From: Laburnicola sp. R22_1
Taxonomy: Eukaryota > Ascomycota > Dothideomycetes > Pleosporales > Didymosphaeriaceae
DNA: 64,000 nucleotides
Assembly: GCA_014281115.1 (NCBI GenBank)
Contig: JACONQ010000009.1
Span: 62,001-126,000, forward strand
Direction of reading: 5' to 3'
A program made the translations under genes and the position numbers. Below the pieces are notes generated by a model that worked only from the letters and a program-made list of their open reading frames with translations, was not told the origin of the DNA and searched no databases. Below, one piece after another: positions 47,601 through 58,661 of the stretch. Each line of letters begins with the position of its first letter. Position 1 is the stretch's first letter.

Positions 47601-49622
47601 TTCCTGTCAGACATTTCCAGGGGTAACGCAGATTCGTTGTCTGTTTTAGAAGCACACCTGACAAGCGTACCTCCCTTACTGCTGGCTCAATTGGCCGGAA
47701 ATGCTTATCAGGCCTTGGCCTCATCTACTGGGGAGGAGAAAGGGGCTCAAGAGCTGGAAAGAACCGCTTTGAAGCTTGCTAAATATCTTACCCGATGTGA
47801 TAGGCCTGCCCTCGCATCGCAGCTAGCGGCTCAGGTTATCCTGGATCATCCTGAACTTGGCTCATGGCATGAGTCACATATCGCCCGAAAAAAAAAATTT
47901 CGGCCCCTCCACCGACCAAAAAATGTTGGTTGCAACGCTTATCGGATATTACTTTTTCGTCCCTTCATACGGCGAATGCCTGCCTCAGCTGCACAAGATT
48001 GTATGACTACATTTGCCGACGCCATCAGCGCCAAACTAGAGGAACAAGCTGAAGCGAAGGTACAGAAGGCGGAAGATGCACAAAAGACAACAGTTGGACC
48101 AAGTTCAAGACCCCGCCAACCCTTGGTCAAAATTACAACTGTGAAGCTCCTCGCGGAAATTCTTGGAGATGCGCAATGTATATCAGAGGAATTCGCTATT
48201 TCTATACTTGCCAAACTCATGGTAAAGGCATCGCATGTGGACATACGTCGCGCTGTCGTGGACAGTCTTCTCGGCATGTTCACAGATGCCTCCTCGCAGC
48301 TCTCGGAACAGATACTCACTGCTCTCGAAACCACCATACCGATCGCCGGCAACCTTCGGGAGCGGCAACCTATTGCAGAGAATGAGTGGACTAAAGCAGA
48401 AGATACGTTGGAGTTGCCCGAACTAGATGAATGGACCTCAATCCGGTCAACAGCACCGATGCTGTGGTCACTCTTGTCATTCCTCCCGAGTACTCCGTCT
48501 CGCCAGTCCACATATCACGCTGCAATCACCAAACGTATCCTTCTACCCATATTCACCAGCTTAAAGCAACAGACTGCGAAATGGACATGGCTCTTCCTAC
48601 AGAAGCACGGCTTCGACTTCGCCGCACAGCAAGCTCTCAACATCCCGCCTATTCCCCTCCGCCAGGAAATCTACCAAATGTACCTCCAGCGCGCTCCCTC
48701 TCACCTCCCAGTCTCCATCCTCGAGGAATACGTAGCATACCGCACCTTCAACATCGCACCCCCAGCCGCCATCGCAGCCCTAAACAAGAAATTCACCGAC
48801 AACCCATCACTCAGCCGCCACCCCTCACTCAGCCGCCACCCCGAGATCCGCTCCTGGCTCAGCTGCTACAGCCTCGACCTCAGCAAAGCCCCCACCCGGC
48901 CCCTAACCTTCAGCCCAACGCTCCTCCTCGACTCCGCAGACAGCCTCACAGGCGAAATCACGCCAAAAGCGGTGCAAAAGGCCTTCTTAAAACTCTGCAC
49001 GGTCCTCCTCTGGCACGACTCGGAAACCTTGCTCCATCTCGAGGCCGAAACGCGCTTCCTCTGGCCCTTCAGCAGGGAGTGTCCGATCGACAGGAAATGG
49101 GCTGCGCACTACAAGCCGATCGTCGAAGCGATGATTCTCTACGTCGACTCTGTGCGCACGCGCGACTGGGAGCGCGATCCGCATCGCAGGCCGAGCGTCT
49201 TGCCTGATACGTTCGGCTTCCGCATGTGGTTGCTGCAGTACGCGGGGCAGCACTCGGATGCCGCGGATAGCGAAGCACACTGCGCGGGGTTTGCGGCGCG
49301 GGTTGCGAAGGTGGTGGAGCAGATGGCGGGCTCGATGTATCACGGCAAGTTTGCGCGGCTGAAGACTGCGCTGGGGTATGTGCGGGGTGGGGATCGGGTG
49401 CGTGTGGCGTGTTATTTGGGGGATGTGAGGAAGACGCGGTTGTCGTGGTTGACGGTGCAGGATTTGCTGCGTGTTGAGCTTGCTGCTGGGCTGTTGGAGG
49501 GGGGGAGGGGGGAGATGGGTGGGGATGAGGGGTTGAAGGGGAGGGTGGAGGCGTTGAGGGAGAGCTGGCGGGCTTCTGGGAGTGAGGAGGTGAGGAGGGT
49601 GGGGTTTGGACTGAACTTCTGA
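44604..49622 (+). CDS. Very large helical-repeat orphan protein
   Basis: About 1,672 residues from ATG 44604 (MTSSILDPRIIRSSHAREVA) to TGA 49622; the frame is open further upstream but without an ATG. There are no introns. The sequence is Leu-rich and alpha-helical over its whole length, with ARM/HEAT-like character (for example IRRLAVKKFGKLL and DIRRAVVDSLLGMF). No catalytic or zinc motif and no membrane segment. Scaffold or adaptor roles would be typical of such folds, but this is inference. A direct repeat (PSLSRHPSLSRHP, near 48805-48842) and a Lys-rich stretch near 47886 are local oddities. The C-terminal end is Gly/Glu-rich. Confidence 0.75.
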   Translation: MTSSILDPRIIRSSHAREVAKHLRGVLQYSNDEDITRELIELVEIGSISPMIFSQWLGILKSPKALLLALAQNISIHIRRLAVKKFGKLLTSSQWRETWEALGGVSGVLDLFSSFSVLEVKQACRAIARSAKGVDVELKRENVSGLFKSLLPHLFANQTSDIVANGDQRQLSVLYQQLISACAKDVVSAMINGHRDDFEHSQKRLLSHHADTLQALAIRYVFDSEEAGQKWLVPLLSKYPSATAAAPGVSASMQFSLEVLKLSLNEDAKVLLSAKQFMKELIEPLFRRALKKRVDRSITQSIVDRTLLYLGQHPDVAQELDLSYGGFVYLTGLCWSRYPDAFASQFEAVLLLISTKTRVAQLFSSFVHLRKGIARRRRYALLHFYCLAMFGCDLDLEADIKAWDLPTFSYELLDGLLPDQALALFTRVRSVKGDVDLVSRGPSHSVLSGGDAFRSNSGDACLFHVILLARCGRRVEAEEVAREGFQAFKKKALSSAVQEDRAFHARAAIEYASASGSLQMCKEAHEWARRYVRDSLTASAIYSSVSDEAMSLLSGIPEPFIKDITTSEFRQRVKDANEIVRLQFDTACSAVREPWFDGYHWRGVCRLFQPIVEKRRKQCAKVKSLLGLSDEELYDVLWKPTLELLIAVEEKSQSPGHGDLYMDSVRGVFAWGFRISLENEEPSTFRFFDNLAKARDELWRKYRVSVHPAAAVLPAPFPRGLPLQHLIQPYMIQTTSPHSCTPYLAARMEAAVFPDPSAALAPFPEEQEIKDAIGPFIDHYSYALRMMIPDSLEREEKKKRVDQAWSYAIGPLSQGRFTPEEAIHFWKAITCKNQFPDSWPHDWTIMSQFDDWPLVPNFDPSGEIEEWNPLPTRFYGMPERRLEKPTYIDLSRILYRSERGLRALSVDGRILYQHSDLATPRSKTILPWPIIPAVEKPSIWSEERILKAKTQPAIREGQILSALSYIDSTLPKPRLLSAHFPASDQGARVRYPAVLLDGQFLSDISRGNADSLSVLEAHLTSVPPLLLAQLAGNAYQALASSTGEEKGAQELERTALKLAKYLTRCDRPALASQLAAQVILDHPELGSWHESHIARKKKFRPLHRPKNVGCNAYRILLFRPFIRRMPASAAQDCMTTFADAISAKLEEQAEAKVQKAEDAQKTTVGPSSRPRQPLVKITTVKLLAEILGDAQCISEEFAISILAKLMVKASHVDIRRAVVDSLLGMFTDASSQLSEQILTALETTIPIAGNLRERQPIAENEWTKAEDTLELPELDEWTSIRSTAPMLWSLLSFLPSTPSRQSTYHAAITKRILLPIFTSLKQQTAKWTWLFLQKHGFDFAAQQALNIPPIPLRQEIYQMYLQRAPSHLPVSILEEYVAYRTFNIAPPAAIAALNKKFTDNPSLSRHPSLSRHPEIRSWLSCYSLDLSKAPTRPLTFSPTLLLDSADSLTGEITPKAVQKAFLKLCTVLLWHDSETLLHLEAETRFLWPFSRECPIDRKWAAHYKPIVEAMILYVDSVRTRDWERDPHRRPSVLPDTFGFRMWLLQYAGQHSDAADSEAHCAGFAARVAKVVEQMAGSMYHGKFARLKTALGYVRGGDRVRVACYLGDVRKTRLSWLTVQDLLRVELAAGLLEGGRGEMGGDEGLKGRVEALRESWRASGSEEVRRVGFGLNF

Positions 49623-51282
49623 AGGTGGTTGGGTTGGGGGTGTGAGTGGGTCTTTGCAGGGTAGGGAAAGAAAGGTTGAAGCGGGGCATAGGAGACTCTC
49701 GTATGTTGGACGAGATGGGCTTGCCACGTCGGTTAACGGCGCGGATCCGATTTCGATTTCGCGATGAATAAAAGCGATATGATGCACAGAAACCCCTCGC
49801 GCGCTCGCTCGCTCGCTCGCCGACGTGACCCAAATGCATGCATGTAGAACCGGACCCCTCGGGCGACGCACACGGATCAAACACACAAATCAGAGCCACG
49901 CACCCCCACACGCACGCTCCCAAACTCCCCACCTTCCCCTCCTTTCCTCATCCCTCTCCATCAAGATCCAACCGCATACCGGCGGTTCCCCAAACCCCAA
50001 CCCATTATCATCGCCAGCTCGGCGGGTAAACAGCGAAGATACAAATCAGCCCCCACCCACGCAGGACCGCACACCATAGCACATAAAGGTACTGCACGCA
50101 GCGCACTTACTGGAGAGTCAAACACTACAACAGACGCGCGTCCGCGGAACGGGACCCTTGCATCCAGATGGACAGAAAAATCCACCCACACAGCACCCTT
50201 GCGACGAGCATCACTGCCTAGATTAGATGCGTGACGGCGCGCCTGCCCCATCGCGCATCACCGCACCTCACCCGCCATCTATGCCTACGCAGGCTATACA
50301 TACATACGATACGGTAGGGCTCCGGGCTCCGCTCCACCGGCCGGTCGGTGGGGTGGGTAGGGCTGCATATGCACGCGGTGTCGCGGCGCCGCCCCCGGAG
50401 CGGAGCTTGGAGCCTGCCTACCCCGGGGATACCGATGTGATGCTGGTGTTAGTAGAGGTAGGTGGGTGGATGACTGCGCGTTATGTGTGGTGCATACATA
50501 TTACGTAGGTAAGGTAGGTAGGTATGTTGGTGGGGCACGTGGGAAGGCGTAAAGCTTAGTTTCGAGGGCGACGCCGATGCAGATATTTAGATGTAGATGC
50601 GGGTTTGTTTCCCTTCCTTGTCGAGTCCACTACGTAGGGATGTTCAGGACGGACGACGGGGAGGGAGAGTCGCCAAGGCAGCAAGCACCGCACCGCACCG
50701 CACCGCACGGCTTCGCCCCGAGCGGTGCGCATCTCGATTCATTGGCGGGCAGGCGGGCGCTGAGCTGAAGATTCCGCACATCGCATGCCATTGGCATCGG
50801 GGAGGTCCGGCCTTCGTCGTCCCTCTGGGGTTCTAGCGCGCCGCGGCGCACTCCGCTTGCACGCATCGAGGGAGCGTCTTTTGCATGCGTTGCTTGCGGG
50901 GCGGCAGGGAAGATTGGGAAAAGGTGGACGTGCGTACGTGAACGTTTCCTCGACTCGACTCGACGCACCTCACACATACCTAGATCCACACAGTCAGCCG
51001 CCCTCCCGCCGCCCTCGACTTCGCCCCCAACGCAGCGCAGCGCACGCCCGCCGGTACGGCGCGCCACCCAGCGATTCCATTTTTTTTACCCCCGAGGCAG
51101 GCAGGCAGGCCGGTCGCTTGGGCGGCGGCTGCATGGGACGCCCGCTCGCTAGGTGCGTGCGTGCGTGCGTGCGTGGAAGCAGGCTGGAGAGGCAAATTAC
51201 AGCGGTGTTGAAATGGGGAGTGGACAGGAGATGCGGACGGTTGCCTTTTTTTTTTTTTGCTTTTTGCTTTTTGGGTGAAAAG

Positions 51283-51330
<48 letters not shown>

Positions 51331-52219
51331 CCTGCGAGGCGGGCGAGCGGGAGCGGAGCCTCGAGGGACGCGGACGCGGACGCTGACGCGGACGCTTGCA
51401 TGGTGTGGTGTGGTGTTGCGTAGCATAGCATAGCCTCTTGCACCGCATGAGGGGGTGGTCGCGTGATTTGTGTGACGGGGCGGGGAGTTGGGGTTGGCTG
51501 GTGGTGGTTGTGGTGGCGGAAGAGGTTGGTGAAACAGATGGATGGAGATCGATGGCGCCATGCTGGACGTGGACGACGTTGAGCGAGCGCAACGGCACGC
51601 CTGAACCCCAGCCAGCGCAGCGTTGCGCACGTTTGCGGTGAAAGGATGCGGAAGTCGACGCATGGGTCGCGCCGCGTCTTCGGTGAGAAAAGAAGTGGCG
51701 CTGGTGGCTGATCTGGGCGTTGGTGTGAACTCAAATTCGAGTGCAGCGAGCGGGTTTACCACATAGGATAGAGCGTCAGGCAGGGAGGGCATAGGAAGAG
51801 CTTTTTTTTTCAAATTGGTAGTATAGCGTGGAAAGATAGAATGCGCACTTCTAGCGTCATAGACGCCAGAAGCGCGCTTTGGGATAGTTACATGCAATGC
51901 AATGCTAAGCCGCTGGAACGCTTGGTCAACCTTGCGATGCTGGCTGGGTAGGTTGCTTGACAAGAAGAATCCCCCTGCACGAATGCAGGAATAACGTTGT
52001 ACCATGGCTAGCACGGAAAGGAATAAAAGGGTACAATGAGAATAGCCAAACGCCTAGATCCATCCAAAAAAAACACAGTCAAGTACAACAATAAGCTCGA
52101 GATCCTTCAATCACCACGACGCCTAGCCATGCATGTTAGCTGAGACAAACCAAAGAGCCAACACGGCACGTACTCTGTATCCATGAATGTGGAAGCAGAC
52201 GTGAATGATGCATCCACCT
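49623..52219. other. Intergenic, microsatellite-rich
   Basis: No supported gene. Simple repeats are frequent: GCTC runs near 49800-49820, CACCG runs near 50690-50710, GCGT runs near 51150-51175, a T run near 51247-51258, and GACGCG variants near 51367-51395. Long open frames here arise from high G+C and repeats. Confidence 0.5.
51286..51327. repeat. (GT)n microsatellite
   Basis: About 20 GT dinucleotides in a row after GTGTCT, a simple sequence repeat. Confidence 0.95.
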
Positions 52220-52645
52220 CTAGGACGCTTTCCTCTCCACCTTCTGCACGGGACAGCACCCTCTGTTGTGATGGTTGCAGCACTCGTACGTGCAGGACAC
52301 GTGGTGACGCACATTGTAAGGTCCGTAGCCGCATTTGCAGCAATACCAGAACTCTTCTACCACCACCTTGCCTCTCTGCGTAGGTCCATCGTAGCCGTAT
52401 TCGTACGTGGGGACCGAAGGGGATGAAGTGCTCTCCTGAGCGAGACCGGCGACGATCATGGGACCCAATTCGAGACGTTGAGTGAGACCACGTGACGTTG
52501 TATCGTACAGCGAGAGATCATCCGGAGTGCTCGGTCGAGAGAGCGTGACAACAGGGCCCATAGACTGCTCGCATGCCTTCCCAAAAGTTCGCGGCGACAT
52601 CGCGCCATGTCCACACGGACTCGCCTCAAAACCAGGAGTATCCAT
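52220..52645 (-). CDS. Small Cys-rich zinc-ribbon-like protein A
   Basis: 141 residues from ATG 52645 to TAG. The N-terminal 90 residues are polar and probably disordered. The C-terminus is a compact Cys/His motif, EFWYCCKCGYGPYNV followed by SCTYECCNHHNRGCC. WYCxxCxxGP, a second Cys pair, a His and a final Cys-Cys suggest a small metal-binding (zinc-ribbon-like) module. It is related to protein B at 54195-54512 in spacing and order. Such short proteins occur widely in Dothideomycetes but have no known role to my knowledge. No intron is needed. Confidence 0.6.
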   Translation of the reverse strand: MDTPGFEASPCGHGAMSPRTFGKACEQSMGPVVTLSRPSTPDDLSLYDTTSRGLTQRLELGPMIVAGLAQESTSSPSVPTYEYGYDGPTQRGKVVVEEFWYCCKCGYGPYNVRHHVSCTYECCNHHNRGCCPVQKVERKAS

Positions 52646-54194
52646 ATCACCCTCAGATGTAGACACGCGTAAGCCGTAAAAAAGATAGCCGCGCTGGACG
52701 TGAAGAGATTGAAATCGCACACTGAAGCGTACTTAAATCTCCCCAACAGTGCCAGAATGCAACTCCATATATACCCTCCTCCCAGGGACGAAGGACACAT
52801 ACTCGCACGGGCACAACGAGCAGACAGACCAATGTGAGACGTGCCCGGTCGACTAGACGTCCCACCGCCGCTCGCCGCCGCCGTCGTCGTCGCCCCGTAG
52901 CCCTCTCTCCCCTCCTGACGAGGCCACAGAAGGGCACGCGTACAGGGCACCGTCCCCCCGCCGGTGACGGCGCCGCTCGTCCTCCGCAAGAGCGCAAAAC
53001 CACGCCCAACACAAGCGTCGCGTCCGCCATACCACCAGCGGTGAGAGCAAAAAATCGGTGGTTCCCCGCATGATTGGTAGACAGGAGTCGGTGAGGGGAG
53101 CGTGCTCGGTCGCGGAACTGGCCCTGTTGTGACGCGCAGCCAGTGTCTTGCCCGGTCGCAGGACGAGCTAGGTCGGCGTCGACGAGGGATTGGTGAAGAA
53201 TTAGTGGGGCTTTGGGCGAAATATGTATCATTTGACGATACGGATGGATGCCTCAGGGTCGAGTTTGGGCCTCAGGCATGAGCATGGTCCGTCCAAGCCT
53301 TGCCCTTTGCCCTGAGGCGAAAGGGCTTGTGCATCGCGCTAAAAGGGCGCTCGGATACCCGTTAGGAGTGCTTTGTGCGGCTTTCCCGCTGGCGGAGGGG
53401 AAGGGTGAAGGACGCTGATTCGTCCGGTGAGATGGCTAACGGCGAGGGAGTTAGAGATCCGAGTGAGCCTGACTATCAGCAGCAACGGCTGTGAATCTTG
53501 CCGGCTTCTGGTGAAGGAAGCAATTCTCCGATACGGCAGCCTGCACTGTACCTGCATAGATCCGTGCGGGACCTGGCAGAAAATGTCGCGTAAGGCGTAG
53601 TGCTACGTTGAACCCGGGCTGGCCCCCAAAGTCGCACAACGTGTGATGCTGTGTGACCTCGGGCCACGGCCTCTGGCCGCGGGAAAACATTTTTTTTGTC
53701 GATAGGCGCGAAGAAATGAATGATGACGTTAAACGAATAGGTTTTGCGAGTGCGATTTCTGAATTTCCCAATGAACAGGCGACTTGCTAGATGCAGGCCC
53801 CTTTCCAAAAAGTCTACCAAAAAACAAAAGTGATAAAGAACCACGCCTGGTCAAGAACCGGAAGCAAGGCTTCCAATTCTGGCCACTGATAAAGGACTAA
53901 TAAGACAAAAAATGAATGGTCTATAGAAGCGAACTCGGGAGGAAACAGGAAGGAGAGTACAGGATGAGAAGGCCAAATCCTAGAGTTGTACACGAAGGAA
54001 ACCGTATTGGATGTAGCGAAGAACAGAAGGAATTCGCAAATTGAGAACGTGTTTCCCTGCGTGATTGCGGATGTGATTGACGGAACAAAACCCTGGCCAG
54101 GTTGATGTTTGAGTCGATTTGATAGACAGCTAAAGCAAGTGTCAGAACATTGGAAGGCCACAAATAATATGTTTCCTATCATACCTCGGTCCTG
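52646..54194. other. Intergenic between the two Cys-rich genes
   Basis: No supported gene. It includes upstream sequence of protein A and downstream sequence of protein B. Confidence 0.4.
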
Positions 54195-54512
54195 CTAAGT
54201 TGTGGTAGTAATAAGGCAGCAACCATCCTTCAAATGGCCACAACTCGGACAACCGACAGTCATTTTTCCATGGGGCCCATCATGGCAATTGCCGCAGTAC
54301 CACACCACTGTCGGAGGTGGACCATACTGTAGCGGGCCACCAATATCATCGTTGTAGTCTTCGTTGCACGCGGTCTCGACAGCAGCAAAAGTAACAGGCG
54401 AGGAGCTGCCCTGAAGCATATCGGTATGCTGTGCGTTGTGATGATGGTCGACGGTACCGTGAGCAGAGCCGGCGGAGAGGTTCGGGAATCGAAGGGTAGA
54501 GTGGATATGCAT
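54195..54512 (-). CDS. Small Cys-rich zinc-ribbon-like protein B
   Basis: 105 residues from ATG 54512. The Asn/Asp/His-rich N-terminus precedes VVWYCGNCHDGPHGK and GCPSCGHLKDGCC. The pattern WYCxxCxxGP-x(n)-CxxCxH-x4-CC matches protein A, and both are on the minus strand 1.5 kb apart, so an old tandem duplication is likely. No signal peptide or membrane segment. The function is unknown. Confidence 0.6.
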   Translation of the reverse strand: MHIHSTLRFPNLSAGSAHGTVDHHHNAQHTDMLQGSSSPVTFAAVETACNEDYNDDIGGPLQYGPPPTVVWYCGNCHDGPHGKMTVGCPSCGHLKDGCCLITTTT

Positions 54513-57506
54513 GTTTGAAAAGAAGATGGCTCGTGTAGCGCAAAAGGGGAGTGGCCTTGATAGCTGTGACTGAAGGTCGTCTGGAAGCAGTGTAGAGTGT
54601 TCGAAGCAAGCGTACGTGGCTATCCAACCCTCGCCAGAGGGATAGCTTTATAGTCCACATGCCTGTGACTCCCTTCACGACCGTTTCGGCGTTTTTGCCG
54701 TTCCTGACCAAGGCAAAGAGAATGAAACTATGACCCACCTCCGTTGCGCTTAGGGAGGCATCCTCGAAGAGGCGGTGCGGTGAGTGAGCATAGCTCAGCA
54801 CGGGTGAACGAGCGATGAGGGTCTGTGTATGCCCAACGATGTGTGTCAGGCAACGCCGAGGTCGAGACGGCCTTCGAGTGTGATGGAGAGATCTGGTTAG
54901 CCTCGGTGACAGAAGCGTAGGCATCCGGCAGATTGGGCCTTGGGGAGTGTAAGGTCATAGTAGGTAGTCTTGGTAGATGCAATCGGCAACCCATGCGCTA
55001 CACCTGCCTCTGACTAAGGGACGCCGGTGGGGGCGTCGAATGGACGCCGGTGCCGAGGAGTCTAAGGCAAAATCCAAACAGACCCTTGACGACAACGGTA
55101 AAACGTGGGCATGAATGCAAGTTCCAGCGATGTGAAGCCCCGGTAGGCGTCGTGGTTGACCAGGCCTGTACGGACCCACTTTCTCAGCGCGCGCCGGGTT
55201 GCCTTCTTTTGCCTCGCCCACAAACAGAGAAGAATTCGATCCCAAAACAAACAAACCCAGCAGCGGACCCTTTTTCTAGCCCGAATCAGTACCTGTGCAC
55301 ATTGTGTGAGCCGAGGGACCTATGAGGATACGTTCTACCGTCGGTAGAAGCAGATGGGGAGATTTGGTGGTACATACCAAGACGTCGAGCCCAGTCCTCG
55401 GATCAGCCGCATTTCTACGGCCTGGTATTTGGAGGAATTCACTGACACGGTTACATGCGTCTCACGTACATTAGTGGCATACCAGACTCCGGAGTTACGA
55501 ATGTGGTCGAACCGGATCGCACATCGGGAAGAGAAACATCGCAGACCTTTTGGTATACGGTACAACGCTGTAAGGGAAAGCCACATTGTGGTGGCTCGAG
55601 CCGTGGTAGTTCGAAAGCATGTATAGAGAGCATTGATGCGAAAGCAGAACTGAAAGGGGCCAGAAAAGAAGGGTAGATGAATCAGAATCACGTGGCGAGA
55701 AAAGGCTAAGCGAGCAACGATGAAGGTTTTACCGACACGGTGATGATTGTCTGACACATTTTCGGGTGTTTGTGAGCGTGGGGAGTGACAAAGAAGGCCG
55801 AGGGCTTCTAGTCGACGTCCATGTTGTTCATGTGCAAGCGTTTCTAATTACGATTGAAGTCAAGGGTGGTGGCGCTCGGTATAGTCGAAGGGGTCGTCCC
55901 GGAGGTCTTGGATGACAAAGTCAATCTGTCTAGGTGGATAGGGATGAGGCCATAGCACTCTAGACGCATAAGCAGAGGTCGAGTGTGTAGTTCTTCCACA
56001 AAAGCGGAAGCTCCAGTGTGTAATTCTCATCATGTTGCGATACGGGTCCTTCAAGTGCGTGCGAAGATTGACTGCGTGCTGTCCAATATCCAATATTGGG
56101 ACCATGGGGATTCTGCGTCACTATCCGGCGGTCAGTCATAGATCGCTGCTTAGGCAGGGACATGTGAGCTTACTGACGGATGGCTCGTTCAACAGATCGC
56201 AGGTGGGGTGGTTTCTAGGCACAAGTAACCCGGGCGAGGCCGAAAGCACCGCAAGGCTCACGCAGCCCTGTAGATGCCGGTGTGTTGCGCAGTGTAAAGT
56301 GCATCTTCCCTCAATGTGCCGCCTAGGGGCGCAGTACTTAATACTCCTCCTTTCACCAGGCGAGTGAGGCTCCATCCGGCAACAAGCTACCGCAAATACA
56401 CGCCCTGGTCCCTCATTCCTGCCAGTGGTGCACACGAGCACACGTCGCGTGCTCGAATCGCCGGAAATGGAGAAAAGGCCACTTGCCAGCCTTCAGCTGC
56501 CGCGCAAAGAGACCAAGATTGGGCGAAAAGGTAGGGAAAATTCAGGCTGTAGCTGAAAACAGCCATGCGGTGTAAGGCTGAGGTTCCGGTGAAAGACGCG
56601 GACTAGGACTGGGGGCGGCCACGGTCTGTCGAACGGAAGTTGCGGAGAATCATGGGTAGCACCTGGGCGACGAGTCTGGTATGTTTCGCCTCAAAAAAGT
56701 TGGATGAAGTGATGAAGTGGAAGTGGAAGAAGCGCTGTGGAGAAGGCTGGGTGCAACGCCTGGGTTTGCGTTTTCGAGATGAGATGACATGCAGGCCGTG
56801 ACTCGGCAACGCCGCGACTCTGGTGGCATTGCTCCTGTGGCCGCGACAACGAGAACGTTAAAGTCGATCGCGACTCATGACGGGCAGGCAGCGTTGAAAA
56901 GAGGAGTTTACGAGGCCAGCTTGGAGTGTGCGACGGGGCTGTGAGTGAAGCGGTAAAGTGGGGCAGCCGACGTGTGAATCCGACAACCTCGCCGCATGCA
57001 TACGCATACCCTGCACAAGACCCAACACCCAGCAGTTGATCATGCGTGAAAAAGCGGCACAGTCGAGCTAGATTTGCAGCTCTGTGTGAGTTCGTGATAT
57101 TGATGTTGCACGCTGGTCCCGTGAAACCGGGTGCGCCACTATTGGTCCGGACGCTAAGGCGCTAGCCGCCAGCGATTCAAACCAGTTACGACCTCAGCTG
57201 GTCACTCCTTACTCCTTCCAACACTACGACACTCACCTACAACGGCCTTCTGGCGCTGCCGTTTTGGATCGCGCATCTTCTGGGCCCTTCGATACGTTCC
57301 AAATACCGCGGTGATGACCTCTGGATAGCACGCTGAAGCCCCCCACGCGCGGTGTTCCGCCGCCGGACGACTTGGTCATTACGCGGCGAACACCTGCCAA
57401 CATACGGGCTATATCAACGTTTCCGTCGGTTCCCTATACCTAGGTGGTTCCAGCAACTTCACCGCCTCATTCCGCTCGAAGCCGCTCATCCGTCCGCTTG
57501 CCCAAC
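54513..57506. other. Intergenic, no supported gene
   Basis: Several 60-140-codon frames on both strands overlap each other without start context, splice support or family similarity. A 67-codon minus-strand frame at 56163-55960 (MSLPKQRSMTDRRIV...) has an ATG but nothing else in its favour. Confidence 0.4.
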
Positions 57507-58661
57507 ATGTCCATCTCGGAGAAAAGCAGCGCCAAGCAGCGCACCGTCGATCAAACGATGGGCCAGGTATCTTCCGTCATGATGCCTCTCATCGAGATCG
57601 GAGCCATGGGGTTCGCAACCTACGTTTTCGTCTATTCCGTGTGCATCGAATATCTCCTCTCGCCGTCGTCAGATCTTCAGTCACGTGGGATTCGTCCCCG
57701 AAGAGGAACCGCAATAGCGCTCATGACGGTTTATTTCCTCATCCTCCTGATATTGCTCACTGTCTGGATGCGACTCCTCCAAGTTATCTGGACGGATCCT
57801 GGCATTGTTCCGCTGGGCAATCCAGACGCGGGGAAGCAGGACGTAAGCTGGAAGAGCATCGACAAGTACGACGCGTTCATCTCCGACTATGATGGTGGCC
57901 CCAAGTGGTGCGATAAATGCCATAACTGGAAACCTGATCGAACACACCACTGTCGTGAGTTGGGCCGTTGCGTGCGCCGAATGGACCATTATTGCCCCTG
58001 GGCTGGAGGCATAATCAGCGAAGTCAGCCACAAATTCTTCATCCAATTTGTCTTCTATGGTGGAATATACGCGACCTTCACCTGGATCCCTGTCGCAATT
58101 TTTCTGGCTGAGAGAAGTCGAGTGTTGGGGAGCAAACCTGAGATATGGATCGCGATACTTCCGCTGTGCGGGATTTTCATGATTTTTGCTGGCACCATGT
58201 TCTTCATGACTTTCTGGAACTTGTCCATAAACTACACAACCGTCGAGACGGTTCAGCGAGGTGGGGTACACAATATCACTATGCGGGCTACTCGCAGAGA
58301 CCCGAACGCGCCGAGCCTTCGCAGGACTATATCGGGCCACAAAGCTCGAGAGAAGCCGAACGTGGTAAAGGAGTTCAGCCACAGCAATGGGCGCGAGTAC
58401 GTCGTTTTCCAAACTGAACCTTTCATCCACCCATGGGATTTGGGCAGCATGGAGAATCTACGAAGTGTCATGGGTAACAGTATCATACACTGGTTTCTTC
58501 CGTTCCAGATGAGCCCGTGCATACGGCATGACGACGTTAAAGGCGAATACGGCTGGAGCAAAGCGATCTTGGACATGGCCGCGGACTGGGAGCGGGATCA
58601 TCCGGATCGACGAATCACGCTGTTGAGCGATTCCAGAAGGAGTAGAAGACGGAGCGCGTGA
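57507..58661 (+). CDS. PFA5: DHHC-family palmitoyltransferase, Pfa5-like (DHYC)
   Basis: 384 residues from ATG 57507 (MSISEKSSAKQRTVDQ); the frame upstream has no ATG. It is an integral membrane protein S-acyltransferase. Membrane segments lie at about residues 20-45 and 75-100, then a DPG motif after the second. The Cys-rich domain (KWCDKCHNWKPDRTHHC, CVRRMDHYCPWAGG) carries DHYC in place of DHHC, which is typical of fungal Pfa5 and Akr-type enzymes. Two more membrane segments follow, then NYTTVET, the TTxE motif. The last 120 residues are cytosolic. Transfers palmitate to cytosolic Cys residues; the substrate is unknown. No introns. Confidence 0.9.
   Translation: MSISEKSSAKQRTVDQTMGQVSSVMMPLIEIGAMGFATYVFVYSVCIEYLLSPSSDLQSRGIRPRRGTAIALMTVYFLILLILLTVWMRLLQVIWTDPGIVPLGNPDAGKQDVSWKSIDKYDAFISDYDGGPKWCDKCHNWKPDRTHHCRELGRCVRRMDHYCPWAGGIISEVSHKFFIQFVFYGGIYATFTWIPVAIFLAERSRVLGSKPEIWIAILPLCGIFMIFAGTMFFMTFWNLSINYTTVETVQRGGVHNITMRATRRDPNAPSLRRTISGHKAREKPNVVKEFSHSNGREYVVFQTEPFIHPWDLGSMENLRSVMGNSIIHWFLPFQMSPCIRHDDVKGEYGWSKAILDMAADWERDHPDRRITLLSDSRRSRRRSA

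Noticed and set aside
48987..49932. Long minus-strand ORFs over the end of the large orphan gene
   Set aside because: Antisense shadows of a Gly/Arg-rich coding region.
50980..52014. 344-codon minus-strand ORF
   Set aside because: Built on GT and T repeats (runs of His-Thr and Lys) and mirrored in other frames; not coding.
52653..53231. Long minus-strand ORF upstream of Cys-rich protein A
   Set aside because: Arg/Gly-rich shadow of high G+C sequence without start context or domain.
55335..55757. 140-codon minus-strand ORF
   Set aside because: No ATG in frame at the start, overlaps another open frame on the opposite strand, no recognisable domain.
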